64,000 bases of DNA from CAWHMS01 sp963830495. Lineage in GTDB: Bacteria; Actinomycetota; Actinomycetes; Propionibacteriales; Nocardioidaceae. The stretch is taken from positions 821,335 to 885,334 of the forward strand of contig CAWHMS010000001.1 of assembly GCA_963830495.1 (NCBI GenBank), read 5' to 3'. Position numbers and translations under genes: made by a program. Below the pieces are notes generated by a model. That model saw only the letters and a program-made list of their open reading frames with translations, did no database searches and was not told the DNA's origin. Shown in pieces: positions 1-8,113 of this stretch. The first letter of the stretch is position 1; the number at the start of each line of letters is the position of its first letter.

Positions 1-108
1 CACCCGGCAGGCCTGGGTGCCGGAGTAGTCGAACTCACAGGCCTGACCGATGACGATGGGACCGGAGCCGATCACCAGCACCGACCGGAGGTCGTCGCGG
101 CGCGGCAT
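1..108 (-). CDS. carB: Carbamoyl-phosphate synthase large subunit, N-terminal fragment
   Basis: Only the first 36 codons lie in the window; the gene runs off the left edge. The peptide begins MPRRDDLRSVLVIGSG and continues into IVIGQACEFDYSG, the standard N-terminus of CarB, the ATP-dependent subunit that makes carbamoyl phosphate from bicarbonate and the ammonia delivered by CarA. The ATG overlaps the carA stop by one base (TGATG), which fixes the start and implies translational coupling. It is the last visible gene of the pyr operon. Confidence 0.93.
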   Translation of the reverse strand, partial: MPRRDDLRSVLVIGSGPIVIGQACEFDYSGTQACRV

Positions 109-1244
109 CAGCCCTCTCCCCCGCTCATGAGATCGACGAAGCGGTCGAACAGATACCCCGCGTCATGCGGACCGGCCGCCGCCTCGGGGTGGTACTGCAC
201 CGAGAAGGCGCGCAGCCGCCCCGCTGCGTCGGTCAGCTCCAGCCCCTCGACGACGTCGTCGTTGAGGCACACATGGCTGACCCGGGCCGTGCCGTACGGC
301 GTCGGGATCGCCGCGCCCACCGGAGCCTCGACGCAGAAGCCGTGATTGTGCGCCGTCACCTCGACCTTGCCGGTCGTGAGGTCCAGCACCGGCTGGTTGA
401 TCCCGCGATGGCCGTACCTCAGCTTGTACGTCGGGAGACCGAGAGCCCGGCCGAAGAGCTGGTTGCCGAAGCAGATGCCGAAGTACGGGATGCCGGCCTC
501 GAGCACGCCGCGAAGCACGGCGACCTCGGCGTCGGCCGTCGACGGGTCTCCGGGTCCGTTGGAGAAGAACACGCCATCCGGCTCGACCGCCAGCACTTCC
601 GCGAACGTGGAGGTCGACGGCAGCACCACGACCTCGACACCGCGCTGCGCAAGGAGCGCGGGCGTCATGTCCTTGATGCCGAGGTCGAGCGCCGCCACCC
701 GGAAGCGCCGTACCCCCACGGCGGGCACGGTGTACGCCGCGGCGGTGCTCACATCGGCGGCCAGCGCGGCACCAGCCATCCTCGGAGCGGCGAGCACGCG
801 AGTCAGCAGCGCCGCGGGATCGGACTCGGTGCTGGAGATGCCGACCCGCATCGCGCCCCGCTCGCGCAGGTGCCGCGTGAGTGCCCTCGTGTCGATGCCG
901 CTGATGCCGACCACGCCCTGCTCGGCGAGTGCGTCGGCCAGCTCCCGGGTTGCCCGCCAGCTGCTCGACCGCCGCGCAGGGTCGCGGACGACGTACCCGG
1001 CGACCCAGATCCGGTCGGACTCGGGGTCGTCGTCGTTGACACCGGTGTTGCCGACGTGGGGAGCCGTCATGATCACGACCTGCCGGTGGTACGACGGATC
1101 CGTCAGCGTCTCCTGGTAGCCGGTCATCCCGGTGGAGAACACCGCCTCCCCGACCGTCTCGCCCGGTGCGCCGTACGACTCCCCGCGAAACGTCCTGCCG
1201 TCCTCGAGCACGAGGAGCGCGGGTGCTGGCGGCTGCGGGCTCAC
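108..1244 (-). CDS. carA: Carbamoyl-phosphate synthase small (glutaminase) subunit
   Basis: 378 aa, full length for CarA. The N-terminal half carries the CPSase small-chain domain (FRGESYGAPG, GMTGYQETLTDPSY). The C-terminal half is a class I glutamine amidotransferase with the nucleophile elbow FGICFGNQLFG and the His/Glu pair in VQYHPEAAAGP. It hydrolyses glutamine and channels ammonia to CarB for pyrimidine and arginine synthesis. The start overlaps the stop of the upstream PH-like gene by 4 bases (ATGA) and the stop overlaps the carB start. The variant elbow GICFGNQ keeps the catalytic Cys. Regulation is probably through the PyrR leader far upstream. Confidence 0.97.
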   Translation of the reverse strand: MSPQPPAPALLVLEDGRTFRGESYGAPGETVGEAVFSTGMTGYQETLTDPSYHRQVVIMTAPHVGNTGVNDDDPESDRIWVAGYVVRDPARRSSSWRATRELADALAEQGVVGISGIDTRALTRHLRERGAMRVGISSTESDPAALLTRVLAAPRMAGAALAADVSTAAAYTVPAVGVRRFRVAALDLGIKDMTPALLAQRGVEVVVLPSTSTFAEVLAVEPDGVFFSNGPGDPSTADAEVAVLRGVLEAGIPYFGICFGNQLFGRALGLPTYKLRYGHRGINQPVLDLTTGKVEVTAHNHGFCVEAPVGAAIPTPYGTARVSHVCLNDDVVEGLELTDAAGRLRAFSVQYHPEAAAGPHDAGYLFDRFVDLMSGGEG

Positions 1245-1744
1245 GACGACGTCTCCTTGACCATCGCGCCGACCGCTGCCAGGACGCGGGTGTGCTCCGC
1301 ACGATGGCGCGGTGCGAAGCCGGTGTCGAACCGGCTGCCGTCGTGCTGCCAGGTGAGGAGGACGATCCCGCCGCCGGGCAGCACCTTGCCGGCCTGGGCG
1401 CGTTCGTCGCGAACCGCGACCAGTGCCGCCCGGGACACCCAGAGCGGCAGCCTTTCACCGCGCTCGAAGAGCACGCCGGCGGCATACACGCTGACGGAGC
1501 CGTTGGCTCGGGTGCCCAGCCCGTGCACGGCGACGCGGTCGAGCCAGCCACCCTGGCCGGTGGTCGAGACCAGCACGCCGTCGGCCGTCATCACCAGGTC
1601 GCCGCGCGCGTCCTCGGTGGGCACGGCGGGGAGCTCCGGCAGCAGGGCAGTGTTCTCGCGGACCCTGCGCCGCCAGCCGCGCCACATCGCGGCGTACGCC
1701 AGCAGCACCAGAGCGAGCAGGACGCCGGTCCAGACGGCGATCAC
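1241..1744 (-). CDS. Membrane-anchored PH-like domain protein of the pyr operon
   Basis: 167 aa. One N-terminal transmembrane helix (WTGVLLALVLLAYAAMW) is followed by a basic stretch, then a small beta-rich domain (GVLVSTTG, VSVYAAGVLF, LPLWVSRAAL, GIVLLTW) resembling the bacterial PH-like domain found between pyrC and carA in many actinobacteria. It overlaps pyrC by 4 bases and carA by 4 bases, so it is an integral operon member. Its role is unknown. By position it may tether or modulate pyrimidine or carbamoyl-phosphate enzymes at the membrane, but that is inference. Confidence 0.75.
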   Translation of the reverse strand: MIAVWTGVLLALVLLAYAAMWRGWRRRVRENTALLPELPAVPTEDARGDLVMTADGVLVSTTGQGGWLDRVAVHGLGTRANGSVSVYAAGVLFERGERLPLWVSRAALVAVRDERAQAGKVLPGGGIVLLTWQHDGSRFDTGFAPRHRAEHTRVLAAVGAMVKETSS

Positions 1745-3021
1745 TGCAGCTTCCCGTCGAGCACGGTCGCCCGACCGCGCAGGAAGGTCGCCACAACCGC
1801 GCCGGGCAGCTCCCGACCGGCGAAGGGGGTGTTGCGCGAGAACGACGCGGAGTCGGCCGGATCGACGACCCGGCTCGCGGTGGGGTCGACCAGTACGACG
1901 TTTGCCGGAGCCCCGCTGCGCATCGGCTGGCCATGGTCGGCGACCCTGCCGATCGCCGCCGGCCGCCTAGACATCCGGTCAGCGACACCGGCCCAGTCGA
2001 GCAGGCCGGAGTCGACCATGGTGTGCTGCACGACGCTCAGAGCGGTCTCGAGGCCGAGCATGCCCATGGCGGCCGCCGCCCACTCGCACTCCTTGTCCTC
2101 GGCCGGGTGCGGCGCGTGGTCGGTAGCGACGCAGTCGATGGTCCCGTCCGCGAGCGCCTCACGCAGCGCCTGCACGTCGTCGGCGGTGCGCAGCGGCGGG
2201 TTGACCTTGTAGAGCGGGTCGTACGTCGTCACCAGCTCGTCGGTCAGCAGCAGGTGGTGCGGCGTCACCTCCGCGGTGATCTGCCACCCCTTGCGCTTGG
2301 CCCACCGGATGATCTCGACCGAACCCGCCGTCGACACGTGGCACACGTGCAGGCGGGACCCCACGTGTCCGGCGAGCAGGCAGTCCCGCGCGATGATCGC
2401 CTCCTCCGCGACCGCGGGCCACCCCTGCATGCCGAGGACCCCTGACATCGTGCCTTCGTTCATCTGCGCGCCCTCGGTCAACCGCGGCTCCTGGGCGTGC
2501 TGCGCCACCACCCCGTCGAACGCCTTGACGTATTCCAGCGCCCGCCGCATCATCACCGCGTCGGACACGCACTTCCCGTCGTCGGAGAAGACCCGCACGG
2601 CGGCGGCCGAGTCGGCCATCGCCCCCAGCTCGGCCAGTCGCTGGCCGCCCAGGCCGACGGTCACGGCGCCGACGGGCCGCACGTCGCAGTAGCCGGCGGC
2701 CTGGCCAAGTCGCCAGACCTGCTCGACGACGCCGGCCGTATCGGCGACCGGCTCGGTGTTGGCCATGGCGTGCACGGCCGTGAAACCGCCGCGTGCGGCC
2801 GCTTGCGACCCACTGTGCACGGTCTCCGCGTCCTCACGACCGGGCTCGCGCAGATGTGTGTGCAGGTCGACCAGCCCCGGTAGCGCGATGAGGCCGTCGG
2901 CGTCGATCACCATCGCGTCACCGGGTGCGTCGCCGGGATCGGCCAGCTGACCGTCGAGCAGCACCAGGTCGACCGGGTCGCCGCCCAGTGGCCTCGCGCC
3001 GTTGATCTTGTACGCGCCCAT
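1741..3021 (-). CDS. pyrC: Dihydroorotase
   Basis: 426 aa from the ATG at 3021, which overlaps the pyrB stop by one base (TGATG). A GTG one codon earlier is possible. The long upstream open frame is non-coding read-through antisense to nothing conserved. Metal-binding motif VDLHTHLREPG near residue 60, a further His in HVCHVSTAG, and the signature ATDHAPHP near residue 305 identify a class I dihydroorotase. It cyclises N-carbamoyl-aspartate to dihydroorotate, the third step of de novo UMP synthesis. Length and order fit the family. Confidence 0.96.
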   Translation of the reverse strand: MGAYKINGARPLGGDPVDLVLLDGQLADPGDAPGDAMVIDADGLIALPGLVDLHTHLREPGREDAETVHSGSQAAARGGFTAVHAMANTEPVADTAGVVEQVWRLGQAAGYCDVRPVGAVTVGLGGQRLAELGAMADSAAAVRVFSDDGKCVSDAVMMRRALEYVKAFDGVVAQHAQEPRLTEGAQMNEGTMSGVLGMQGWPAVAEEAIIARDCLLAGHVGSRLHVCHVSTAGSVEIIRWAKRKGWQITAEVTPHHLLLTDELVTTYDPLYKVNPPLRTADDVQALREALADGTIDCVATDHAPHPAEDKECEWAAAAMGMLGLETALSVVQHTMVDSGLLDWAGVADRMSRRPAAIGRVADHGQPMRSGAPANVVLVDPTASRVVDPADSASFSRNTPFAGRELPGAVVATFLRGRATVLDGKLQ

Positions 3022-3992
3022 CACGCGACACCGCCTTCGTCGGTTGTCGGTGTCGGTGCGGTCGGACGGTCCGTCTCCGTGCCGCTGAGCAGCAGGTACA
3101 GCACCGCCATCCGCACGGCGACGCCGTTGGTGACCTGTTCGACGATGACCGAGCGGCCCGAGTCGGCGACGGTCGCCGAGATCTCCATGCCTCGGTTCAT
3201 CGGGCCCGGATGCATGACGATCGCGTGCTCGGGGAGCCGCGCGAAGCGCCGGTCGTCGAGGCCGTAGCGCCGGCTGTACTCGCGGGCGCTGGGGAAGAAC
3301 GCCGAGTTCATCCGCTCCCGCTGCACCCGCAGCATCATGACGGCGTCGGCCTTGTCCAGAGCGCTGTCGAGGTCGTACGACGTCTGCACCGGCCAGGCTG
3401 CCACCCCGACGGGCAGCAGCGTCGGAGGCGCTACCAGCGTCACCTCGGCCCCCAAGGTCGCCAGCAGCAGCGCATTCGACCTCGCCACCCGGCTGTGCAG
3501 GACGTCGCCGACGATCGTGACCCGGCGGCCGTCGAGGTCTCCGAGGTGCCGTCGCAACGTGAAGGCGTCGAGCAGTGCCTGGGTGGGGTGCTCGTGGGTG
3601 CCGTCCCCTGCGTTGACGACGCACGAGCGCACCCAGCCGCTGGTGGCCAGCCGGTGCGGCGCGCCGGAGGCGTGGTGCCGGATCACGACCGCGTCGGCGC
3701 CCATCGCCTCCAGGGTCAGGGCGGTGTCCTTGAGGCTCTCGCCCTTCGACACGCTCGAGCCCTTGGCGGAGAAGTTGATCACGTCGGCGCTGAGCCGCTT
3801 GGCCGCCGCTTCGAACGAGATGCGGGTCCGGGTGGAGTCCTCGAAGAAGAGGTTGACCACCGTGCGACCCCGCAGCGTCGGCAGCTTCTTGATCGGGCGG
3901 TCGGCCAGGGAGCGCAGCTCCGCGGCCGTGTCGAGCACGAGCAGCGCGTCGTCGCGGGTCAGGTCCGCACCGGAGAGCAGGTGCCGCTTCAC
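3021..3992 (-). CDS. pyrB: Aspartate carbamoyltransferase catalytic chain
   Basis: 323 aa. Carbamoyl-phosphate binding loop FFEDSTRTRISFE near residues 50-62, the HPTQALLDAFT segment, and the MHPGPMNRG motif near residue 265 are all intact. The enzyme condenses carbamoyl phosphate and aspartate, the committed step of pyrimidine synthesis. No pyrI regulatory chain follows, as expected in actinobacteria. The start overlaps the pyrR stop by 4 bases and the stop overlaps pyrC, so the three are coupled. Confidence 0.97.
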   Translation of the reverse strand: MKRHLLSGADLTRDDALLVLDTAAELRSLADRPIKKLPTLRGRTVVNLFFEDSTRTRISFEAAAKRLSADVINFSAKGSSVSKGESLKDTALTLEAMGADAVVIRHHASGAPHRLATSGWVRSCVVNAGDGTHEHPTQALLDAFTLRRHLGDLDGRRVTIVGDVLHSRVARSNALLLATLGAEVTLVAPPTLLPVGVAAWPVQTSYDLDSALDKADAVMMLRVQRERMNSAFFPSAREYSRRYGLDDRRFARLPEHAIVMHPGPMNRGMEISATVADSGRSVIVEQVTNGVAVRMAVLYLLLSGTETDRPTAPTPTTDEGGVA

Positions 3993-4585
3993 TCCTCGGC
4001 TCCTACCGTCGCACCGGTGCCGACCGGTGTGATCGAGACCGAGTCCGCGCCGTCGATGTCGGCCAAGGACACCCGCACCCGCTCCGCGAGCGAGGTCGGC
4101 AGGTTCTTGCCGACGAAGTCCGCCCGGATCGGCAGCTCGCGGTGACCCCTGTCCACGAGCACAGCCAGCTGCACAGCGCGCGGCCTGCCGACCTCGCTGA
4201 GCGCGTCCAGAGCCGCGCGTACCGTGCGCCCGCTGAAGAGCACGTCGTCGACCAGTACGACGATGGCGTCGTCGACGCCGCGGGGTGGGATCTCGGTGGC
4301 GTGCAGCGCCCGGGCCGGACCGAGGCGCAGGTCGTCGCGGTACATGGTCACGTCGAGGGAGCCGGCCGGGATCTCGGCGCCTTCGACCCGGCTGGTGATC
4401 TCCGCGATCCGGCGCGCCAGCGGCACACCGCGACTGGGGATGCCGAGCAGGATGAGGTCCGCCGAGCCCTTGTTGCGCTCCAGGATCTCGTGGGCGATCC
4501 GGGTCAGCGCCCGGGTGATGTCAGAGGCGTCGAGGACGACGCGCGTCGGGGTGTCTGTGGCACTGCTCACAGCAGGCGACAACAC
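3989..4585 (-). CDS. pyrR: PyrR, pyr operon regulator / uracil phosphoribosyltransferase
   Basis: 198 aa from the GTG at 4585; a TTG one codon later (4582) has better spacing to the ribosome site AAGGAGG and is an alternative. The PRPP-binding motif VLVDDVLFSGRT lies near residue 118. GIPSRGVPLARRI and PRAVQLAVLVDRGHRELPI are typical of PyrR. The protein senses uridine nucleotides and binds a loop in pyr mRNA; in mycobacteria this blocks translation initiation. A matching loop lies directly upstream. It is the first gene of the operon, divergent from bldD. The open frame extends upstream, but that part lacks family similarity. Confidence 0.93.
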   Translation of the reverse strand: MLSPAVSSATDTPTRVVLDASDITRALTRIAHEILERNKGSADLILLGIPSRGVPLARRIAEITSRVEGAEIPAGSLDVTMYRDDLRLGPARALHATEIPPRGVDDAIVVLVDDVLFSGRTVRAALDALSEVGRPRAVQLAVLVDRGHRELPIRADFVGKNLPTSLAERVRVSLADIDGADSVSITPVGTGATVGAEE

Positions 4586-4597
4586 CGACCTCCTTCC

Positions 4598-4613
4598 CCG
4601 CCTCACAGGACGG
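4598..4613 (-). promoter_or_regulatory. PyrR-binding RNA loop overlapping the pyrR ribosome site
   Basis: On the minus strand the leader reads CCG-UCCUGUGAGG-CGG: a short CCG/CGG stem closed by the loop UCCUGUGAGG, which matches the UCC..GUGAGG core of known PyrR-binding loops. It ends about 2 bases before the GGAAGGAGGU ribosome site of pyrR. That placement matches the translational-repression arrangement described for Mycobacterium smegmatis, in which PyrR bound to the leader hides the Shine-Dalgarno. No transcription terminator follows, so repression of translation rather than attenuation is expected. Confidence 0.75.
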
Positions 4614-4640
4614 CTCGTTAAAGGATGTCGAACGGGCCTC

Positions 4641-4668
4641 AGCCTAACAGTCTGACTTTTGCCGTCAC
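4641..4668 (-). promoter_or_regulatory. Possible sigma-A-type promoter of the pyr operon
   Basis: On the minus strand a -10-like TAGGCT (4641-4646) is preceded, after 16 bases, by a -35-like GTGACG (4663-4668). Transcription from here would give a leader of about 50 bases that contains the PyrR loop. The match is moderate and only suggestive. Confidence 0.35.
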
Positions 4669-4753
4669 GCAACGACATTCCGATCGTCCTGAGTACGATC
4701 ACTCGCAAGACAGTTTGGAGACGGCTCCAGGCATGCAGGAAGAGGCAACGACC

Positions 4754-5257
4754 ATGGTCGACAGCTACGCAAGGTCGCTAGGGCAGCGACTGCGCGCGAT
4801 CCGCCAGCAGCAAGGCTTGTCCTTGCAGGGGGTGGAGGAGAAGTCTCGCGGGCGCTGGAAGGCCGTCGTCGTCGGCTCCTACGAGCGGGGCGACCGCGCC
4901 GTCACCGTCGCACGCCTGCACGAGCTGGCCGGGTTCTACAGCGTGCCGATCTCGGAACTGCTGCCGGATGCGCCCGAATCCGGACCGGCCCTCGAGCCGC
5001 CCACGAAGCTGGTGCTCGACCTGGAGCGGCTGCACGAGCTGGAGTTCCCCGAGGCCGAGCCGCTGGCCCGCTTCACCGCGAGCATCCAGGCCCAGCGGGG
5101 CGACTACAACGGCCGGGTGCTCTCGATCCGGCTCGACGACCTCCGCACGCTGGCGGTCATCTACGACGAGGCGCCCAGCCAGCTGAGCGAGCGGCTGATC
5201 GACTGGGGCGTGCTGCGCCCCTCCCAGCCGGCCCTGGACTACCCCGACGGCGAGTAA
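4754..5257 (+). CDS. bldD: BldD-family c-di-GMP-responsive transcriptional regulator
   Basis: 167 aa from the ATG at 4754, chosen because AGGAAGAGG lies 8 bases upstream. The N-terminal helix-turn-helix (SLGQRLRAIRQQQGLS, then VEEKSRGRWKAVVVGSYERG) is nearly identical to Streptomyces BldD over the DNA-binding domain. The C-terminal domain holds RGD followed by 8 residues and RLDD (about residues 117-131), the bipartite RxD-x8-RxxD signature through which tetrameric c-di-GMP dimerises BldD. In Streptomyces BldD represses developmental genes including ssg and c-di-GMP genes. It is divergent from the pyr operon and convergent with nusB. Confidence 0.93.
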   Translation: MVDSYARSLGQRLRAIRQQQGLSLQGVEEKSRGRWKAVVVGSYERGDRAVTVARLHELAGFYSVPISELLPDAPESGPALEPPTKLVLDLERLHELEFPEAEPLARFTASIQAQRGDYNGRVLSIRLDDLRTLAVIYDEAPSQLSERLIDWGVLRPSQPALDYPDGE

Positions 5258-5308
5258 CCCCACTCGCCTCCTTCACGCCCCCGAACCCAGGACCTCACCC
5301 GCCGCCAG

Positions 5309-5382
5309 TACCCCGCGAATTGCGGCAAGATGGTCCGCGTGCAGCGGCAAGACCGTGCCATCATCCCGCAATCGCGGGGGTA
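5309..5382. terminator. Long inverted repeat between bldD and nusB, likely bidirectional terminator
   Basis: Arms of about 25 bases (5309-5333 and 5358-5382) are near-perfect inverted copies, beginning TACCCCGCGA and ending in TCGCGGGGGTA, with a loop of about 24 bases. The element sits between two convergent genes and ends one base before the nusB stop codon. No U-tract follows either arm. A further direct repeat GCGGCAAGA occurs at 5322 and 5344. Confidence 0.65.
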
Positions 5383-5383
5383 G

Positions 5384-5794
5384 TTACTGGGGCTCGGCCG
5401 GGGTCGCGCCCGCGATGGTGGCAAGGACTCCGTTGACGAAGCCGGGCGAGTCGTCGGTGGACAGCTCGCGGGCCATGCTCACGGCCTCGTCCAGCGCCAC
5501 CGCCGCAGGCACCTCGTCGACGTACCTCAGCTCGTAGACGCCGATACGCAGGATCGTCCGGTCGACCGCGGGCATCCGAGCCAGCGACCAGCCGGTCGAG
5601 TACGTCGCAATGGCCGTATCGAGGTCGCCGAGGTGATCACGAACGCCCTCGACCAGCGTCACGGTGTAGGGGTTGAGTGGCGGGTGGGCCGACGCGCGCC
5701 GGTCCTCCAGCGTCGCGCCAACGCCGAGCCCGCGGAGCTCGGACTCGTAGAGGATGTCCAGGGCACGCTTGCGCGCCTTGGTGCGAGCCCCCAT
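5384..5794 (-). CDS. nusB: Transcription antitermination factor NusB
   Basis: 136 aa, all-helical NusB. ARTKARKRALDILYESELR at the start is the conserved RNA-binding N-terminus, and VDRTILRIGVYELRY plus ALDEAVSMARELSTDDSPGFVNGVL is the diagnostic C-terminal half. It binds boxA RNA with NusE (S10) during rRNA antitermination. The ATG overlaps the efp stop by one base, so the two are translated together. Confidence 0.96.
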   Translation of the reverse strand: MGARTKARKRALDILYESELRGLGVGATLEDRRASAHPPLNPYTVTLVEGVRDHLGDLDTAIATYSTGWSLARMPAVDRTILRIGVYELRYVDEVPAAVALDEAVSMARELSTDDSPGFVNGVLATIAGATPAEPQ

Positions 5795-6357
5795 CAGCTC
5801 GAGACTCGGCCGAGGTAGCTGCCGTCGCGGGTGTCGACCTTCACCTTCTCGCCGGTCGTGATGAAGAGCGGGACCGCGACCTCGTAGCCGGTCTCGAGCC
5901 GCGCCGGCTTGGTGCCTCCGGTCGAGCGGTCACCCTGAAGACCCGGCTCGGTGTAGTCGATGACCAGCTCCACCGACGCGGGCAGCTCGAGGTAGAGAGG
6001 AGTACCTTCGTGGACCGCCACGATCGCGTCCTGGTTCTCGAGCATGAACTGTGCGGCGTCACCGACGACGTCCGGCTGGAGGTGCAGCTGGTCGTACGTC
6101 TCGCTGTCCATGAAGACGAACGACTCACCGTCGTTGTAGAGGTAGGTCATCTGACGCTTGTCGACGTTGGCGGTGTCGACCTTGACGTCTGCGTTGAACG
6201 TCTTGTCGACCACCTTGCCCGACAGCACGTTCTTGAGCTTGGTGCGCACGACGGCGCCGCCCTTGCCCGGCTTGTGGTGCTGGAACCACACGACGGACCA
6301 GAGCTGTCCGTCGAGGTTGAGGACCATGCCGTTCTTGAGGTCGTTGGTCGTTGCCAT
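5794..6357 (-). CDS. efp: Translation elongation factor P
   Basis: 187 aa, the usual EF-P length. It begins ATTNDLKNGMVLNLDGQLW and has the loop HHKPGKGGAVVRTKLKN, whose tip lysine approaches the peptidyl-transferase centre. The middle OB domain and C-terminal YTEPGLQGDRS and DGSYLGRVSS are conserved. It relieves ribosome stalling at polyproline, relevant here because several local proteins (DUF349, SecD) are proline-rich. About 100 bases separate it from aroQ, so it may have its own promoter. Confidence 0.97.
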   Translation of the reverse strand: MATTNDLKNGMVLNLDGQLWSVVWFQHHKPGKGGAVVRTKLKNVLSGKVVDKTFNADVKVDTANVDKRQMTYLYNDGESFVFMDSETYDQLHLQPDVVGDAAQFMLENQDAIVAVHEGTPLYLELPASVELVIDYTEPGLQGDRSTGGTKPARLETGYEVAVPLFITTGEKVKVDTRDGSYLGRVSS

Positions 6358-6458
6358 GGAGAGGTACGTCGCTTCCGGTTCAGTGGTGGGATGGCCGGGC
6401 GCTTGGTCAGGTTGCCCGGAGTCGGGTGGCCCGGGGAAGGCCCGGCCAGCCGCTTAGT

Positions 6459-6896
6459 CTAACCGGCCGCGCCGGTCCGGCTGAGCGCCGTCAGTCCGAG
6501 TCGGTACGACTCGACGCCGAAGCCCGCGATCGAGCCGGTGGCGACGGCAGAGACGACGCTGGCATGGCGAAACGTCTCCCGCGCTGCCGGATTGGTGAGG
6601 TGCACCTCGATCAGCGGAGAGCGCAGCTGAGCGCAGGCGTCCCGCAGGGCGTAGGAGTAGTGCGTGAACGCCGCGGGGTTGAGCACCACCGCCACCTCGG
6701 CGTCGGCCGCCTCGTGGATCCAGTGCACCAGCTCGGACTCGTCGTCGGTCTGCCGGACCTCGATCTCGAGGCCCAGGTCTCTCCCCCAGCCGCGGCACAG
6801 GTCTCTGAGCTCGTCGTGGGAGACGGTGCCGTAGACCTCGGGCTCGCGGGCACCGAGCCGACCGAGATTGGGTCCGTTGAGGACGAGCACGCGCAC
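6459..6896 (-). CDS. aroQ: 3-dehydroquinate dehydratase, type II
   Basis: 145 aa from a GTG at 6896 (a second in-frame GTG lies at 6890). The start VRVLVLNGPNLGRLGAREP is the type II DHQase signature. The catalytic Tyr is in PEVYGTVSH, the Asn/His region is VLNPAAFTHYSYALRDA, and VEVHLTNP is represented by IEVHLTNPAARE. It is a small dodecameric enzyme that converts 3-dehydroquinate to 3-dehydroshikimate. It sits directly downstream of aroB, aroK and aroC with a gap of about 120 bases. Confidence 0.95.
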   Translation of the reverse strand: MRVLVLNGPNLGRLGAREPEVYGTVSHDELRDLCRGWGRDLGLEIEVRQTDDESELVHWIHEAADAEVAVVLNPAAFTHYSYALRDACAQLRSPLIEVHLTNPAARETFRHASVVSAVATGSIAGFGVESYRLGLTALSRTGAAG

Positions 6897-7015
6897 GGCA
6901 CCGAAGCCTACGCCACCCCCACGCCACGGTCTGGGTGGTCGATCGAGTCGGACAACTCGGGCTCTCACCGCCCATCCGAACCGTGCAGATGAGCTCGGCC
7001 CGGCGGCATCGCCGG

Positions 7016-8113
7016 CTAGCGACTGACCTCGCCGTACGCCGCCACCAGCAGCGCGGGGTCCGGGCCCTCGAGGATCGCCGGTCGGCCGGCCCGCTCGATG
7101 ATGACGAAGCGCAGCAGGTCCCCACGGGCCTTCTTGTCCACCCGCATCGCCGCGTGCAGCTGGTCCCAGCGCCCGGCCGGGTACGACGTCGGCAACCCGA
7201 CCGACTGCAGCACCTCCCGGTGCCGCAGCACGGTGGTGTCGTCGAGGCGGCCGGCGAGCCTGGCCAGCTCGGCGACGTACACCATCCCGACGGCCACGGC
7301 GGCTCCGTGCCGGAAGTTGTAGCGCTCGACCCGTTCGATCGCATGCCCCAGCGTGTGGCCGTAGTTGAGCGCCTCGCGGCCCACCGCCGTACCCGACGAC
7401 GTCGACTCCCGGAGGTCGCGGGCCACGACATCGGCCTTGACCCGCACGGCCCGCTCGATGACCGCCCGGTTGACGCCGCTGCCCGGCATGACCGCGCCGT
7501 CGGGGTCGCCCTCGACCAGGGTGAGGATCTCCTCGTCGGCGACGAAGCCGCACTTGACCACCTCGGCGAGGCCGCTGACGACCTCGTGCGGGTTGAGGGT
7601 CTCGAGACTGGCCAGGTCGCACAGCACCCCGACCGGCTCGTGGAAGGACCCGACCAGGTTCTTGCCCTCGGCGGTGTTGATGCCGGTCTTGCCGCCGACG
7701 GCCGCGTCGACCATCCCCAGCAGCGTGGTGGGGATCTGCACCACCCGGATTCCACGCAGGAACGTCGCAGCCACGAAGCCGGCCAGGTCCGTGGTGGCCC
7801 CGCCACCCACGCCCACGACCGCGTCGGAGCGGGTGAAGCCGACCTGACCGAGGGCGCGCCAGCAGAAGGCCGCGACCTCCGCACTCTTCGCCTCGTCGCC
7901 GTTCGGCACCTCGAGGGCGTGCGCGTCGTAGCCCTGCTGTGCCAGGTCGTCGCGGATCGCCAGCCCGGTGGCCGCGAGCGCCTGCGGATGGATCACCGCC
8001 ACCCGCTGCACCCCTGGTCCCAGCAGTGCCGGCAGCTCCCCGAGCAGCCCGTGGCCGACGACCACGTCGTACGGCGCCGCGGCCTCGACCCGGATCCGGG
8101 TCGGGTCAGCCAT
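7016..8113 (-). CDS. aroB: 3-dehydroquinate synthase
   Basis: 365 aa from the ATG at 8113, which overlaps the end of aroK by 8 bases. NAD-binding segment GVGGGATTDLAGFVAATFLRG, VQIPTTLLGMVDAAVGGKTG, and the metal-binding ALNYGHTLGHAIE are all present. It converts DAHP to 3-dehydroquinate, the second shikimate step. The larger open frame upstream of 8113 overlaps aroK and is not the gene. Confidence 0.96.
   Translation of the reverse strand: MADPTRIRVEAAAPYDVVVGHGLLGELPALLGPGVQRVAVIHPQALAATGLAIRDDLAQQGYDAHALEVPNGDEAKSAEVAAFCWRALGQVGFTRSDAVVGVGGGATTDLAGFVAATFLRGIRVVQIPTTLLGMVDAAVGGKTGINTAEGKNLVGSFHEPVGVLCDLASLETLNPHEVVSGLAEVVKCGFVADEEILTLVEGDPDGAVMPGSGVNRAVIERAVRVKADVVARDLRESTSSGTAVGREALNYGHTLGHAIERVERYNFRHGAAVAVGMVYVAELARLAGRLDDTTVLRHREVLQSVGLPTSYPAGRWDQLHAAMRVDKKARGDLLRFVIIERAGRPAILEGPDPALLVAAYGEVSR

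Noticed and set aside
440..520. CarA elbow GICFGNQ as an inactivating variant
   Set aside because: The catalytic Cys and the His/Glu pair are present and this variant is found in other actinobacterial CarA proteins.
1..1551. 462-codon minus frame overlapping carA
   Set aside because: Arg/Gly/Ala-rich shadow of carA in another frame, no family.
3025..3624. N-terminal extension of PyrC
   Set aside because: It overlaps pyrB entirely and lacks dihydroorotase similarity.
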